Source: Propionibacteriaceae bacterium (GTDB lineage: Bacteria; Actinomycetota; Actinomycetes; Propionibacteriales; Propionibacteriaceae). Taken from it: a stretch of 64,000 bases of DNA. Positions 25,377 through 34,207 of this stretch are shown here, in pieces (position 1 is the first letter of the stretch; each line of letters begins with the position of its first letter). Where the stretch lies: NCBI GenBank assembly GCA_031267645.1, contig JAIRYW010000075.1:62001-126000 (forward strand), read 5' to 3'. Below the pieces are notes generated by a model. It was not told where the DNA came from and ran no database searches. It worked only from the letters and a program-made list of their open reading frames with translations. The position numbers and the translations under genes were made by a program.

Positions 25377-25650
25377 TCAAAGGGTGTTCCAGCCCAGCCA
25401 GACGACTTCGGGGTTCTGCGTCTGGGGCACGACCCCCACCGTCGTGCCGGGGTCGGCGCCGACGAAGGCGTAGGCCGGGTCGTCGGGAACGGAGAGCTGG
25501 GCCTGGTCGAGGACGTGAGAAGACGGTCTCGTCGGGGTGGCGCCACACGCTCGTCGCGTTCGCGTCGGCCTTGGCGACGTCATCGTGGATGAGGAACGTC
25601 CACTCGCCGTCGACGACGAGCCTGGACAGGCGGGTGCGGTTCCTCGCGAC
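25377..25650 (-). pseudogene. Remnant of a surface-anchored protein (choice-of-anchor M-like domain)
   Basis: Reading leftward, RLVVDGEWTFLIHDDVAKAD and WRHPDETVF in one frame continue after a single-base shift near 25517 as HVLDQAQLSVPDDPAYAF and VPQTQNPEVVWLGWNT. This series (WRxPDET, VPDD, FLGA-like, PQTQ, WLGWNT) is typical of the actinobacterial surface-anchored/choice-of-anchor M proteins linked to anchored ABC transport loci. No start, signal peptide or C terminus remains. It is a frameshifted internal fragment. Confidence 0.6.
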
Positions 25651-25707
25651 GCTGACGCTGCGATGGTGGGGTGGGGATGGATCGATTCCGCCGACCTGGG
25701 CCGGCGG

Positions 25708-26898
25708 TCAGGCGTGGGTCCGCTCGTGCTCGAGCAGCCAGTGTTTGGCTTCCAAGCCGCCCCGGTAGCCGGTCAGGGCGCCGCCGTGACCGATCACGCG
25801 GTGGCAGGGGACGATGATGGGGATCGGGTTACGGTTGTTGGCTTGTCCGACCGCTCGGACGGCCCGGGGCCGGCCGGCGCCGACGGCCACGTCGGTGTAG
25901 CTGGCCGTGGTGGCGTAGGGGATCTCGATCAAGGCCTCCCAAACCGTCCGCTGGAAGGCCGTCCCGTGGAGGGCCAGCGGCAGGTCGAAGCGGCGGCGCC
26001 GCCCGCTGAAGTACTCGTCCAACTGGGCCACGGCCCGTGCCAACAGGTCGTCCGCCTCAGTTCGGCGTTCGGTCGTCGGGTCGCCGGTGTGCCTGGGCTG
26101 TTTGGTGTCCCCATCCGGGTCGTCCGCGTCAGTTCGGCGTTCGGCCATCTGGTCGGGCGCGGCCGGCCGGACGGCGACAGGCTCGGTCGGATGGTCGGCG
26201 ACGGGTTCGGGTGGCCGGGGGCCAGGGGCCGGGTCCGACTCGTCCCAGACCTCTCCGGGCAGCAGCAGACGTACGACGGCGGCGCCGTCGGCCAGGACGG
26301 TCAGCGGTCCGATCGGCGACTCGTAGCGGGCCCGGGCCAGGCCGGCGGCCGTCCGCCCACGGTGAGCTTGGGGCGTATGCCCGGTTTGCTGTTTGAACAT
26401 CCGATAAAACCCTCCTAAGGCGTCGAAGCCGACGGCGCTGGCGACCTCGGCGATGGGCTGGCCGCGGTCCAATAATCGACCGGCCCGGTGGGCCCGGACC
26501 CGATTCAAGTGCTCGACCGGGCTACAGCCCACCCGCTCCTGGAACAATCGGGCCAGGTGGCCGGGCGAGACCCCGGCGGCGGCCGCAACGCCAGCCAGCG
26601 GGTGCGACTCGGCCTGGCGGCTCTCGATCTGCTGCTTGGCCCAGGCCACCAGCTGGGCCGCCGGGTCGACGGCCGGCTGGTCCGGCCGGCAACGGCGGCA
26701 AGGCCGATAGCCGGCCCGCTGAGCGTCGGCCAGGCTGTCGAAATAGATCACATTCTCCCGTCGCGGTCGGCGCGAGCGGCAGGACGGCCGGCAGCACACT
26801 CCGACCGTGGTGACGACGTAGTAGAAGGCCCCGTCGAATTCGGGCCGACAGTCCACCACCGCCTGCCACCGAGTGTCGTCGTCCAGTCGCATGTCCAT
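25708..26898 (-). CDS. ada: Ada: methylphosphotriester DNA methyltransferase / AraC activator / O6-alkylguanine repair
   Basis: A 396-residue three-domain repair regulator. Zinc cysteines C36, C40, C67 and C70 have the spacing of E. coli Ada (38, 42, 69, 72). An AraC-type HTH region follows (about 85-190, with VASAVGFDALGGFYRMFKQQTG). The C-terminal alkyltransferase has GTAFQRTVWEALIEIPYATT and the active-site PCHRVIG. A Pro/Asp-rich insert with a repeated ERRT[DE]ADD phrase (about 225-290) splits the N-terminal part of the alkyltransferase domain, which is unusual. It repairs methylated DNA and, when methylated on the first domain, would activate its regulon. No adjacent alkA is seen. Confidence 0.93.
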   Translation of the reverse strand: MDMRLDDDTRWQAVVDCRPEFDGAFYYVVTTVGVCCRPSCRSRRPRRENVIYFDSLADAQRAGYRPCRRCRPDQPAVDPAAQLVAWAKQQIESRQAESHPLAGVAAAAGVSPGHLARLFQERVGCSPVEHLNRVRAHRAGRLLDRGQPIAEVASAVGFDALGGFYRMFKQQTGHTPQAHRGRTAAGLARARYESPIGPLTVLADGAAVVRLLLPGEVWDESDPAPGPRPPEPVADHPTEPVAVRPAAPDQMAERRTDADDPDGDTKQPRHTGDPTTERRTEADDLLARAVAQLDEYFSGRRRRFDLPLALHGTAFQRTVWEALIEIPYATTASYTDVAVGAGRPRAVRAVGQANNRNPIPIIVPCHRVIGHGGALTGYRGGLEAKHWLLEHERTHA

Positions 26899-27176
26899 CC
26901 GTTCCGGTCCGCTGACAGCGATGCTAGCCCCCGGCCAACCGGCCGTCTTCTCGTCTTCCAGCCAGTAATTCGGCCTGGACGCTCGGCCGGTGTGGGTGGT
27001 TTGACGAATTGGTCAGCGGCTCGTCGACCAATCGGCCTGGGGTCACATCATGGTGTTGGTGGACGGGACTCACAGACCTGGGAACCGCGTTTGGCGCGCC
27101 CGCCGGACGGTCGCGGAAGAACGGTCGCGGGCGGTGTGGGTCCGAACGGGATCCGGCCCAGACGACGGGCTGCCGG

Positions 27177-27686
27177 TCAACTCGCGGCCACGTATTTGCG
27201 CAGAGTCTTGATCGGGACCATCAGATGCAGATCCTCCGCCGGGGACGGCAGGAAATCGCCGGCGCCCAGATAGAACGCCCTGGCCGGCTCATCGCGGCAG
27301 TGGACCAGCACCGCAGCGGCGCCAATGCTCCCAGCCAACATCACGGACCGCAACAGGGCGTCTTTCAGCAGATCACGGCCTAGCCCCTGGTTTTGGAATC
27401 CGCGGTCAACCGCGAGCCTGGCCAACAAGATGCAGGGAATCTGCGCTGGACGGCGGCCAGGGCTCAACTCTTCGGGCGCGGCCGTCCGTGAGACCGCCGC
27501 CATCGCGATCGCGTAATACCCAACAATCCGCTCGTCGTCCACGAAGACGTAGGTGACCGCATTGTCCGTCGCCTGATTCTGCCAGGCGTACCGTTCCAGC
27601 CAGTCGTCCAGCTCAGGGGCACCACTGGAAAACCCCTGCCGGGTGTCCTCGCGCCGCAACCTGCGCGGACCGATGATGGTCATCAC
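27177..27686 (-). CDS. GNAT-family acetyltransferase toxin (TacT-like)
   Basis: A 169-residue acetyltransferase with an acetyl-CoA loop in VDRGFQNQGLGRDLLKDALL and the ARAFYLGAGDFLPSP segment that carries the family's conserved Tyr. It follows a DUF1778 antitoxin gene and overlaps it; the start is GTG at 27686 or the adjacent ATG at 27683. Toxins of this type acetylate the amino group of charged tRNAs and stop translation. All core motifs look intact. The gap to Ada (27-base-pair level) shows only a weak ATTGGTC/GACCAAT inverted repeat near 27010. Confidence 0.85.
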   Translation of the reverse strand: MMTIIGPRRLRREDTRQGFSSGAPELDDWLERYAWQNQATDNAVTYVFVDDERIVGYYAIAMAAVSRTAAPEELSPGRRPAQIPCILLARLAVDRGFQNQGLGRDLLKDALLRSVMLAGSIGAAAVLVHCRDEPARAFYLGAGDFLPSPAEDLHLMVPIKTLRKYVAAS

Positions 27687-27979
27687 TCAGCGGAGGGAAA
27701 GCGAATCGGTCGAGAGAACAGCCGGTCGAACCCGGGCGTTTCCGGAACCGGAGCGTCGAGCAGGCGCTTGAATTCGGTGTGCTGATCCTCCGTCACCACG
27801 AACCAGCGCTGCTCCGCCAGAACCCGCTCGGCCTCCCCTATGGCGCTGTCCAACACGAAGTCGGTCATAGTCCGCTGCTTTGAAACTGCGGCCCGCCGTA
27901 AAAGTGACTCCTGCCGTTCGGTGGCCCGCAGGTTGATCCGCTTCGTCTTCTCGCCGCGTCCTTCCACTGTGGGGGACAT
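27683..27979 (-). CDS. DUF1778-family antitoxin (TacA-like)
   Basis: A 98-residue protein with a ribbon-helix-helix N terminus (KTKRINLRATERQESLLRRA and TDFVLDSAI), then a C-terminal tail with FKRLLDAPVPETPGFDRLF that would wrap the toxin. The ATG at 27979 follows GGAAGGGG. The longer upstream frame belongs to the rhuM remnant. It would neutralise the GNAT toxin and repress the operon. Confidence 0.88.
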   Translation of the reverse strand: MSPTVEGRGEKTKRINLRATERQESLLRRAAVSKQRTMTDFVLDSAIGEAERVLAEQRWFVVTEDQHTEFKRLLDAPVPETPGFDRLFSRPIRFPSAE

Positions 27980-28149
27980 AGCCGCCCCTTCCATATTCGT
28001 ACTCACATGGTACACACATAAGGGCCTCCAGCAGATAGCCGCCCTATCGCCCACCAGCCGGGGCATCGGGGTTCGCCGCGCCCGCCTGGTGATAGAAGTA
28101 GGGGCGGGCCAGTGGGCGGCCGGGGTCGTCCGTCCGGTCTCTGAGTCCT

Positions 28150-28582
28150 CAACGTAGTCCGGCTCAGCGCCAGGATTCTTCAACCGCTCGTCGTCCAGCA
28201 CGAAGCTCTTCTGCAGGTACTCCTTCAACACGGTCGTGGCCCATTGGCGGAACAGCACCGCCTGGTGGGTGGTGACCCGGTAGCCGATGGCCAGGATCAG
28301 GTCCAGGTCGTAGACGACGACCTGCCGCGTGCCCTCTGGGCGAACTGTTGACTCTGAGTCAACAGTTGCCTCACTGACCTATCCGTCGGTCAGGACACGG
28401 CGCACGATATGGCTGACGTTCGACACCGAGGTGGCGTACAGATCGGCCACCGCCGCCTGCGACAGCCGCACCGTGCCCCCACGTGCGCGCAACTGCACCA
28501 CCGCGCCGCCGCCGTCCGGACGCCGGTAGACGACGACCTCGCCACCAGACTCAGCGATCACGTCTACCCCCTTCCCCGGCAT
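28150..28582 (-). pseudogene. Second rhuM-family remnant, in-frame TAG and lost C terminus
   Basis: The frame begins MPGKGVDVIAESGGEVVVYR and has the HTH-like LSQAAVADLYATSVSNVSHI. It meets TAG at 28379-28381, where relatives read Glu (TDGE). The same frame then continues with VVVYDLDLILAIGYRVTTH and QWATTVLKEYLQKSFVLDDE before losing similarity near 28150. It is therefore nonsense-interrupted and truncated, and only about the first 140 residues of a RhuM protein remain. Confidence 0.75.
28343..28367. repeat. 25-bp perfect palindrome inside the rhuM remnant
   Basis: AACTGTTGACTC, one base, then GAGTCAACAGTT. It occupies the same part of the reading frame as the inverted repeat in the other rhuM gene and has the same AACTGTT...AACAGTT arms and the same 25-bp span. 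Confidence 0.6.
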
Positions 28583-28644
28583 GGATAAGCACCGATGACA
28601 CGTCGATCTGGCCGATCACCGCCGCGCTGATCAGACCCAGTCTT

Positions 28645-30540
28645 TCAGTCGAGCAGAACGGTGACTCGGTCGAGGATGAGTTTGGCCCAGAGCAGCCGGG
28701 CGGGGGTGACCTGGTCGAGCAGGGCGCCGGCGGCGGCGCCTGGGGTGGCCAGGCCGAGGTCGTTCAGTTCTTGGGTCCGGCGGGTGAGGGTGTCCAGGTG
28801 GTGGGGGCCGAGGCTGCGCTGGCCGCTGGCGGCCAGGTCGTCCACCAGATCGCTGAGGGTCGCGCTGAGCCGCCGCAGGCGGTCGGGCTCGGGCTCGGTG
28901 CCGGCGGCGCGGCGCTGCCGGTCCAGGCCGAGGAGGCGGCGACGCCAATTGGGCTCGAGTCGGCGCCGGGGCAGCGGCGTGAGGGTGAGGGAGACCAGCC
29001 GCAGGCCCTTTTGGTCGAGCAGGAAGACGGCTTCCGGGCGGGCGCCGACGCTGGTGATGGCGATGAGCTTGCTCTCCTGGACCAGCCAGGTGAGCGACTG
29101 GGCATTGACCTCGTCGGCGGGCAGGGCCAGTCGGTGGGTCCGGCCGGACCGGTCTGTGACCGGCCAGACCAGCTCTTGGGCGATCTCGTCCAATTCGAGG
29201 GCGCCCAGACCAAAACTACGTTTCGGCAGCAGGATGCGCAGCCGGTCAGCCCCGGCGCCGAAGCGGGTGCGGGCTGGTCCGCTGTCCGCGCCGTTCACCT
29301 GATCGGCCAGCTGGTCCAGATCGACGCTGTCCCAGCCACCGGCGGTGATGCTGGTGGCGCTGGCCGCGGCCAGGCTGCCGTCGTCGCGCCGACTGGGGTG
29401 GTGGACGGTGAACATTCCCGAGCACAGCCGGGCGGCCGACGCCTGCCACAGCAAGGGGGCGTCCCAACTCCGGACGAAGCCCGGGTCGGCCCCGGCGGCC
29501 CGGCCGTTGGTGGCCTGTTCGAGTCGCCCGGCCTCCGGGTCCCAGGCGTGCAGCGTGAAAGTACGGGCGCCGGAGGGGGTGTGCTCCCAGCGGGCGGCCA
29601 GCGGGATCAAGCGCTGGGGCAAGGCGACGGCCTCCCCGGCGGCCTCCACGGTCCCGGAGCTGACAGCTTGGGCGCAGGCCCAGGCTTGGGCCAGCACTGA
29701 CAGCACCGCTGCGGTGGTGGTGTCGTCGGCCCGACCGGTCAGGGCGCGCAGAGCGCCGGCGGCGGTGGCGACCAGCCGGGCCAGCAAACGAAGATCGGCC
29801 AGGCGGGCCTGTTGCCCGGACCGGGTCAACCGGTCGATGTCGGCCCGGACGGCCTGCGCCAAGCCCTGGGCCAGGAGTCCCTCCACGACGGCCGCCACCC
29901 CGACGGCGGCGGCCCGCTGGGCCGCGGTCGGGTCGGAGCGGGGCGGTCGGGCGGTCGCCCCGCTGGTGGGACCGTCCGGGGTTCCGGCGGCGGGTTCGGT
30001 GGTCCCAGCGGTGGTTCCGGTGGTCTCGGTGGGGTGTCCGGTGGCGCCGGCGGGTGGTCCGGCCGTCTCGGCGGGGTTTCCGGTGGTCCCGCTGGTGGCC
30101 TCGGTGGGGACTCTGGTGGTTCCGGCGGCGTTGACGGGGATTCCAGTGGTCTCGGTGGGTTGTCCGGTGGCGTCGGCGGGCGCTCCGGTCGTCCCGGCGG
30201 GTGTTCCGGTGGTCCCGCTGGTGGGCTCAGCGACAGTTCCGGCTCCGGCGGGTGGGAGTCCGGCGGCGCTGGCGGCCTGGCCGGCCCACAGGCAGCCGGC
30301 CACGATGTGAACGCAGACGCCGGGGGCGGGGCAAGGGCAGCGAGCGGCCCGGACTCCGCCCGGCCGCAATCGGACCTCCACCCCCTGGCAGGTCAGCACG
30401 ATCTCGTCCGGGCCGGCCCGGACCAGCGCGACGGCGGCGGCCAAGCGGCGTCCCCGCCGCACCAGGCCGGGGTTGGTCAGCTCGGCCAGGGGCTCGTCGT
30501 CCAGACTGGCGAAGGCTCCGGCCCACTCAGGTAGCCTCAC
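28645..30540 (-). CDS. SWIM zinc-finger protein (YehQ-like)
   Basis: A 631-residue protein starting at GTG 30540 inside the VWA stop (GTGA). The SWIM motif CPCPAPGVCVH (CxCx...CxH) lies near residue 68 in a segment beginning WAGAFASLDDEPLAELTNPG. A Thr/Gly/Pro repeat tract (about 95-200, built on TTGTPAG/TTGAPAD-like units) follows, then a long helical C-terminal domain. In E. coli the SWIM protein YehQ ends an equivalent gene set. Its function is unknown; SWIM domains bind DNA or protein. It is the last gene of the five-gene operon. Confidence 0.82.
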   Translation of the reverse strand: MRLPEWAGAFASLDDEPLAELTNPGLVRRGRRLAAAVALVRAGPDEIVLTCQGVEVRLRPGGVRAARCPCPAPGVCVHIVAGCLWAGQAASAAGLPPAGAGTVAEPTSGTTGTPAGTTGAPADATGQPTETTGIPVNAAGTTRVPTEATSGTTGNPAETAGPPAGATGHPTETTGTTAGTTEPAAGTPDGPTSGATARPPRSDPTAAQRAAAVGVAAVVEGLLAQGLAQAVRADIDRLTRSGQQARLADLRLLARLVATAAGALRALTGRADDTTTAAVLSVLAQAWACAQAVSSGTVEAAGEAVALPQRLIPLAARWEHTPSGARTFTLHAWDPEAGRLEQATNGRAAGADPGFVRSWDAPLLWQASAARLCSGMFTVHHPSRRDDGSLAAASATSITAGGWDSVDLDQLADQVNGADSGPARTRFGAGADRLRILLPKRSFGLGALELDEIAQELVWPVTDRSGRTHRLALPADEVNAQSLTWLVQESKLIAITSVGARPEAVFLLDQKGLRLVSLTLTPLPRRRLEPNWRRRLLGLDRQRRAAGTEPEPDRLRRLSATLSDLVDDLAASGQRSLGPHHLDTLTRRTQELNDLGLATPGAAAGALLDQVTPARLLWAKLILDRVTVLLD

Positions 30541-31664
30541 TGGGTCACCTCCGCCAGCCACTCGGCGAAGCGGTCGGGGGTCATGGCGGCGATCTCCATG
30601 CCCGCCGCGGCCAGCCGAGCGGCCATGCCATGGTCGTACCACGGCTCGCCCTCGTCGGCCAGCGAGGCCAGCCCCAGCAGCCGCACCCCCGAGGCGACCA
30701 GACCGCGCGTGGTGGCCAGCAGCGCCGACACCGAGCCGCCCTCCTCGAAGTCGCTGATCAGGGCGATCACCGTCCGCGACGGCTGCCGCACCTGCTGGGC
30801 GGCGTAGGCCAGCGCCTGGGCGATGTCGGTGCCGCCGCCCAGCTGGGCGGTCATCAGCACCTCGACCGGATCGGCCACCAGGTGGCTGACGTCCGCGATC
30901 GAGGTGTCGAACAAGATGAGCCGGACGCTGAGGCCGGGCAGACCGGCCAGGATCGCCGCCGACACCGCGCTGTGCAGCACCGAGCCGGCCATCGAGCCGG
31001 ATTGGTCGACCAAGACGATGATCTGCCATTGCAGGTTGCGCCGCCGCTGACGGGCCATGAAGCGGGCCTCTTCCACCAGCATCCGCCCCGTCTCGGGATC
31101 GACGTGGGACAGGTTCGCGGCGATGGTGCGACGCCAGTCGAAGTTGCGCGAGGAGGCCTGCCGGGAGCGTTGCTGGCGGAGCCGGGAACCGGTCAGACTG
31201 GTGCTGAAGACCGGCCGCAAGCGGGCCAAGATGTCCGCCACCACCTGCGCGATGACACGACGCACGCCGTCCGCCGTGGCGGGGTTCAAGCTGCCTCGGC
31301 AACGCAACAGCGCCTGGGCCAGGGCGGGACTGGCCTCCAGGGCGTCCACCGTCTTGGGGTCGGACAGCAGGTCGTCCAGGCCGTAGCGGGTGATGGCGTC
31401 GCGTTCCATGCGTTCGAGGGTGGAGGTGGGGAACAGTCCCCGGGCCTGGCTCAGCCAGGTCAGGGCGGTCAGGGCCGACGGGTCGAGCGATCCGCCGCCG
31501 CCTTTGGCGTGGCGGTGCCCGCGGGCGACGTACTCGTGGTCGTACAGGTAGCCGAGGGTGGCGTCCAACCCGGCGTCGGTCGCGGCGGCGGGCAGTTGGC
31601 GGTCGGCGTAGCGGCCCAGCACCAGACGCCAACGGCGGGCCAGTTCCCGGTTCGGTTGGGTCAT
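30537..31664 (-). CDS. VWA-domain protein (YehP-like)
   Basis: A 375-residue protein whose C-terminal half is a von Willebrand A domain with a complete metal site: VDQSGSMAGS, GGGTDIAQAL and ISDFEEGG. No signal peptide or membrane helix is visible, so it is cytosolic. VWA proteins of this type partner with MoxR ATPases. It overlaps the DUF5682 gene (ATGA) and the SWIM gene (GTGA), indicating tight co-expression. Size and order match E. coli YehP. Confidence 0.88.
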   Translation of the reverse strand: MTQPNRELARRWRLVLGRYADRQLPAAATDAGLDATLGYLYDHEYVARGHRHAKGGGGSLDPSALTALTWLSQARGLFPTSTLERMERDAITRYGLDDLLSDPKTVDALEASPALAQALLRCRGSLNPATADGVRRVIAQVVADILARLRPVFSTSLTGSRLRQQRSRQASSRNFDWRRTIAANLSHVDPETGRMLVEEARFMARQRRRNLQWQIIVLVDQSGSMAGSVLHSAVSAAILAGLPGLSVRLILFDTSIADVSHLVADPVEVLMTAQLGGGTDIAQALAYAAQQVRQPSRTVIALISDFEEGGSVSALLATTRGLVASGVRLLGLASLADEGEPWYDHGMAARLAAAGMEIAAMTPDRFAEWLAEVTQ

Positions 31665-34207
31665 CGGACGCCTCCCAGGCCGTCCCGGCTCAGGCTGGTC
31701 AGCAGGTCGAGTTCCACGGTCCTGGCTCGGGCCAGGTCGGCTGGGCTGAGGTCCAGCACGACGTCCAAGTCTCCCGCCCGCAGCCCGGTGGCCGCGGCCA
31801 CCAATTCAGCCAGCCGGGCGGTCTCGGTCGGCCGCAGCCAGGTGAAGGCCTGCCGTAAGTCGGGCAGCACCCTGAGCAGGGAGGCCTCGTCCAGGTCGGC
31901 CAGGCGGGCGTTGACCGCGGCCAGGAGGTCGGGGGCGTGGACGATCAGATCGGGCGCGGCCTGCATCAACCCCAGCAGGAAGGCGCTCACCCGGTCGGGG
32001 TCGGCGCCGGGGTGCAGATGGGCGACCACCTCGGCCTGCAGGTCCCCCGCCCCCAACTCGTCGTCGCTGTAGCCGATGCCGACCAGGCAGCCGTGCAGCT
32101 GGGCCGGCGCGGCGCGCTGTTGGCGCAGACGGCGCAGTTCGCGGCGCGGGGCCTCACAGTCGAGCTGTCCGGCCAGGTCGGGTTCGGCCATCCGCCGCAG
32201 CAGGGCGCGCAGCCCGAGCAGGGCCTGGCAGGCCTCGGCGGCCTGGTCGGCCGGCAGGTCCGCCAGCGGACCGAGCTGGTAGGCGACGGCGGCCAGGCCA
32301 TGGTTGAGCAGACCGTGCACGGCCGGGGCGTGGCCGCCGAGGGCCAGCCGCCCGGTCTCGCTGACCAGTCCGGTCAGGGTGTGCAGGCTCGCCACCACCG
32401 AGGCCAGCCGGGGGTCGGCGTCGTAGCAGAGGCGGAGGGCGGACAGGGCGGCGGGAAGTTCGGCCTCCGCCCCCATCAGCACCAGTTCCGCGACCAGCTG
32501 GGCCGCCGCGGCGGCCGGCGGGTCGGCCGCCTGGAGACGTTGCCGGATGCGCCCCGCCCGCACTTCGGCCAGGCTGCCCCCCTCGGCGCTGGCCTCGACC
32601 AGCGCCATCTCGACCAGCGGCGTCCAGGCGTACTCCCAGCGCTCGAAGAGCTGCCCCAGCCCGGTCCCCGCCACCAGGTCGGCGCCGGCGATCTGACGGG
32701 CGAAGCCCGCCTCGATGAACCGCATGGTGGCCAGGAACTCCCGCCGCCTGACCTGAGCCGGTTTACGGGCGGTGTCGAGGCTGACCTGGCGGGTGGCGCC
32801 GTCGTCGACCACGAAACGGAGCCGTTCGGCCTGCGCCCGGGCTTCGGCCACCAGCGGCGGGGAAGCCAGTCCCTCGGGCAGGTCGCCCAGGGCGGAGCCC
32901 CCGAAGACGGCGGCGATGGCGGCGCCCAGCGGTCCCGACAGGCCGTTGTCGTCGCTGACGAAACAGGACAGCATGGCGTCGGTGACGTCGGTCAGCCCGG
33001 GCCGGGCCCGGCCCCGGAAAGCCGCCAGTCGCAGCGCCTGCTCGGCCGCCTCGGCCACGGCGGCGGTGCTGAGCGGTTCGCCGTCGGCCCGCAGTCTGGC
33101 TGCCACCTCGAGCAGCAACTGGACGGTGAACTGGCGCCCGCCGTCGTCCGTCGGCTGGTCGTCCGCCCGTCGTCCGGAGGCGGCGCGCCGCCGGGGCGAT
33201 GACGGGCCGTCTGGGTCGGTGGCGACGGACGACTGGCCGCCCGCTGTCGTCCGCTGGTCGGCGGCGGCCTCCCAAGCCCGTTGCCAGAAACCCGGCGCGG
33301 GCATGCCGGCGCCGTAGCCGCGCAGCCCGTCCAGCCGGGCGTGGCTGTAACGGATCAACCAGGCCGGGCGGGCCAGGTCCAGTGGACCGGGGTCACGGTC
33401 GGTCACCCAGCGGCCCTCGACCGTCCCCTCCAACGCCTCCAGCAGGGCGAGGGTGTGGAAGGCGCCGGTGACGACGACGATCGGGCCGGTCGGCTGGCTG
33501 CGATGACGGTCGATAAGGGCCGCCATCACCGCCTCGCGGGCATGGCTGCCGTCGGCCTCCAGCATCTCCCGGGTGGCCTCCATCCGGGCCAGCGCCGCCC
33601 AGGCCAGCACGTCGTCGAAATAGCCCCGCCACTCAGCTGTCCGGCCGGCCTCCCGCAGTTCGAACAGGTGCTCCCAGACCTCGTCCAGGTCACGGCAGCC
33701 GAGCCGTCGGGCCAGGGCGGCGATGGCCTGACTACGGGCCAGATGGAACTCCGCTTGCAGAGTGCGGACGCCGGCCCCCGGGTCGTCCTGGGCCGGCTGG
33801 TCGGCCCACGACTGGTCGATGAAGTCCACCGTGGCCCCGTGGGCCGCCGCCCAGCGCAGCGCCACCCACTCCGGGGAGAAGTCGGCCAGCGGATAGCAGG
33901 CCGTCCGACCCTGGTGGATCGACAGCACCGCCACCGGCGGCCGGGTCCGGGCGTCGGCCAAGGCGGGCAGCAGGGCGGTGTACTCCCGCGGCCCCTCGAT
34001 CAGCACCACCGCCGGACCGACTTCGTCCAACAGGGCGAGCAGGGCCGTCGCGCAGCCCGGCGAGTGATGTCGGATGGGCGCGAAGCAGACCCCGGCCTCC
34101 CGCCAGCGGCGCAGCGCTTCCAGCCCCCGCGTCAGCCGGGGCGGGGCCAGGTCGGCGCCGTCGGGCGGACCGGTCGAGTGGCCTGGCCCGGACCGGCCCG
34201 GAGTCAT
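31661..34207 (-). CDS. DUF5682 family protein (YehM-like)
   Basis: An 848-residue soluble protein. The N-terminal region has CFAPIRHHSPGCATALLALLD, VVLIEGPREYTALLPAL and VAVLSIHQGR, typical of DUF5682. The rest is Leu/Ala-rich helical sequence without recognised catalytic motifs. The ATG at 34207 overlaps the MoxR stop (ATGA); a longer frame start at 34246 lies inside the MoxR gene and is rejected. Its role is unknown. Position and size match E. coli YehM, which lies between the MoxR and VWA genes. Confidence 0.82.
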   Translation of the reverse strand: MTPGRSGPGHSTGPPDGADLAPPRLTRGLEALRRWREAGVCFAPIRHHSPGCATALLALLDEVGPAVVLIEGPREYTALLPALADARTRPPVAVLSIHQGRTACYPLADFSPEWVALRWAAAHGATVDFIDQSWADQPAQDDPGAGVRTLQAEFHLARSQAIAALARRLGCRDLDEVWEHLFELREAGRTAEWRGYFDDVLAWAALARMEATREMLEADGSHAREAVMAALIDRHRSQPTGPIVVVTGAFHTLALLEALEGTVEGRWVTDRDPGPLDLARPAWLIRYSHARLDGLRGYGAGMPAPGFWQRAWEAAADQRTTAGGQSSVATDPDGPSSPRRRAASGRRADDQPTDDGGRQFTVQLLLEVAARLRADGEPLSTAAVAEAAEQALRLAAFRGRARPGLTDVTDAMLSCFVSDDNGLSGPLGAAIAAVFGGSALGDLPEGLASPPLVAEARAQAERLRFVVDDGATRQVSLDTARKPAQVRRREFLATMRFIEAGFARQIAGADLVAGTGLGQLFERWEYAWTPLVEMALVEASAEGGSLAEVRAGRIRQRLQAADPPAAAAAQLVAELVLMGAEAELPAALSALRLCYDADPRLASVVASLHTLTGLVSETGRLALGGHAPAVHGLLNHGLAAVAYQLGPLADLPADQAAEACQALLGLRALLRRMAEPDLAGQLDCEAPRRELRRLRQQRAAPAQLHGCLVGIGYSDDELGAGDLQAEVVAHLHPGADPDRVSAFLLGLMQAAPDLIVHAPDLLAAVNARLADLDEASLLRVLPDLRQAFTWLRPTETARLAELVAAATGLRAGDLDVVLDLSPADLARARTVELDLLTSLSRDGLGGVR

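Noticed and set aside
32763-33275. Arg/Pro-rich frames within the DUF5682 gene
   Set aside because: They are out-of-frame shadows with no start signals.
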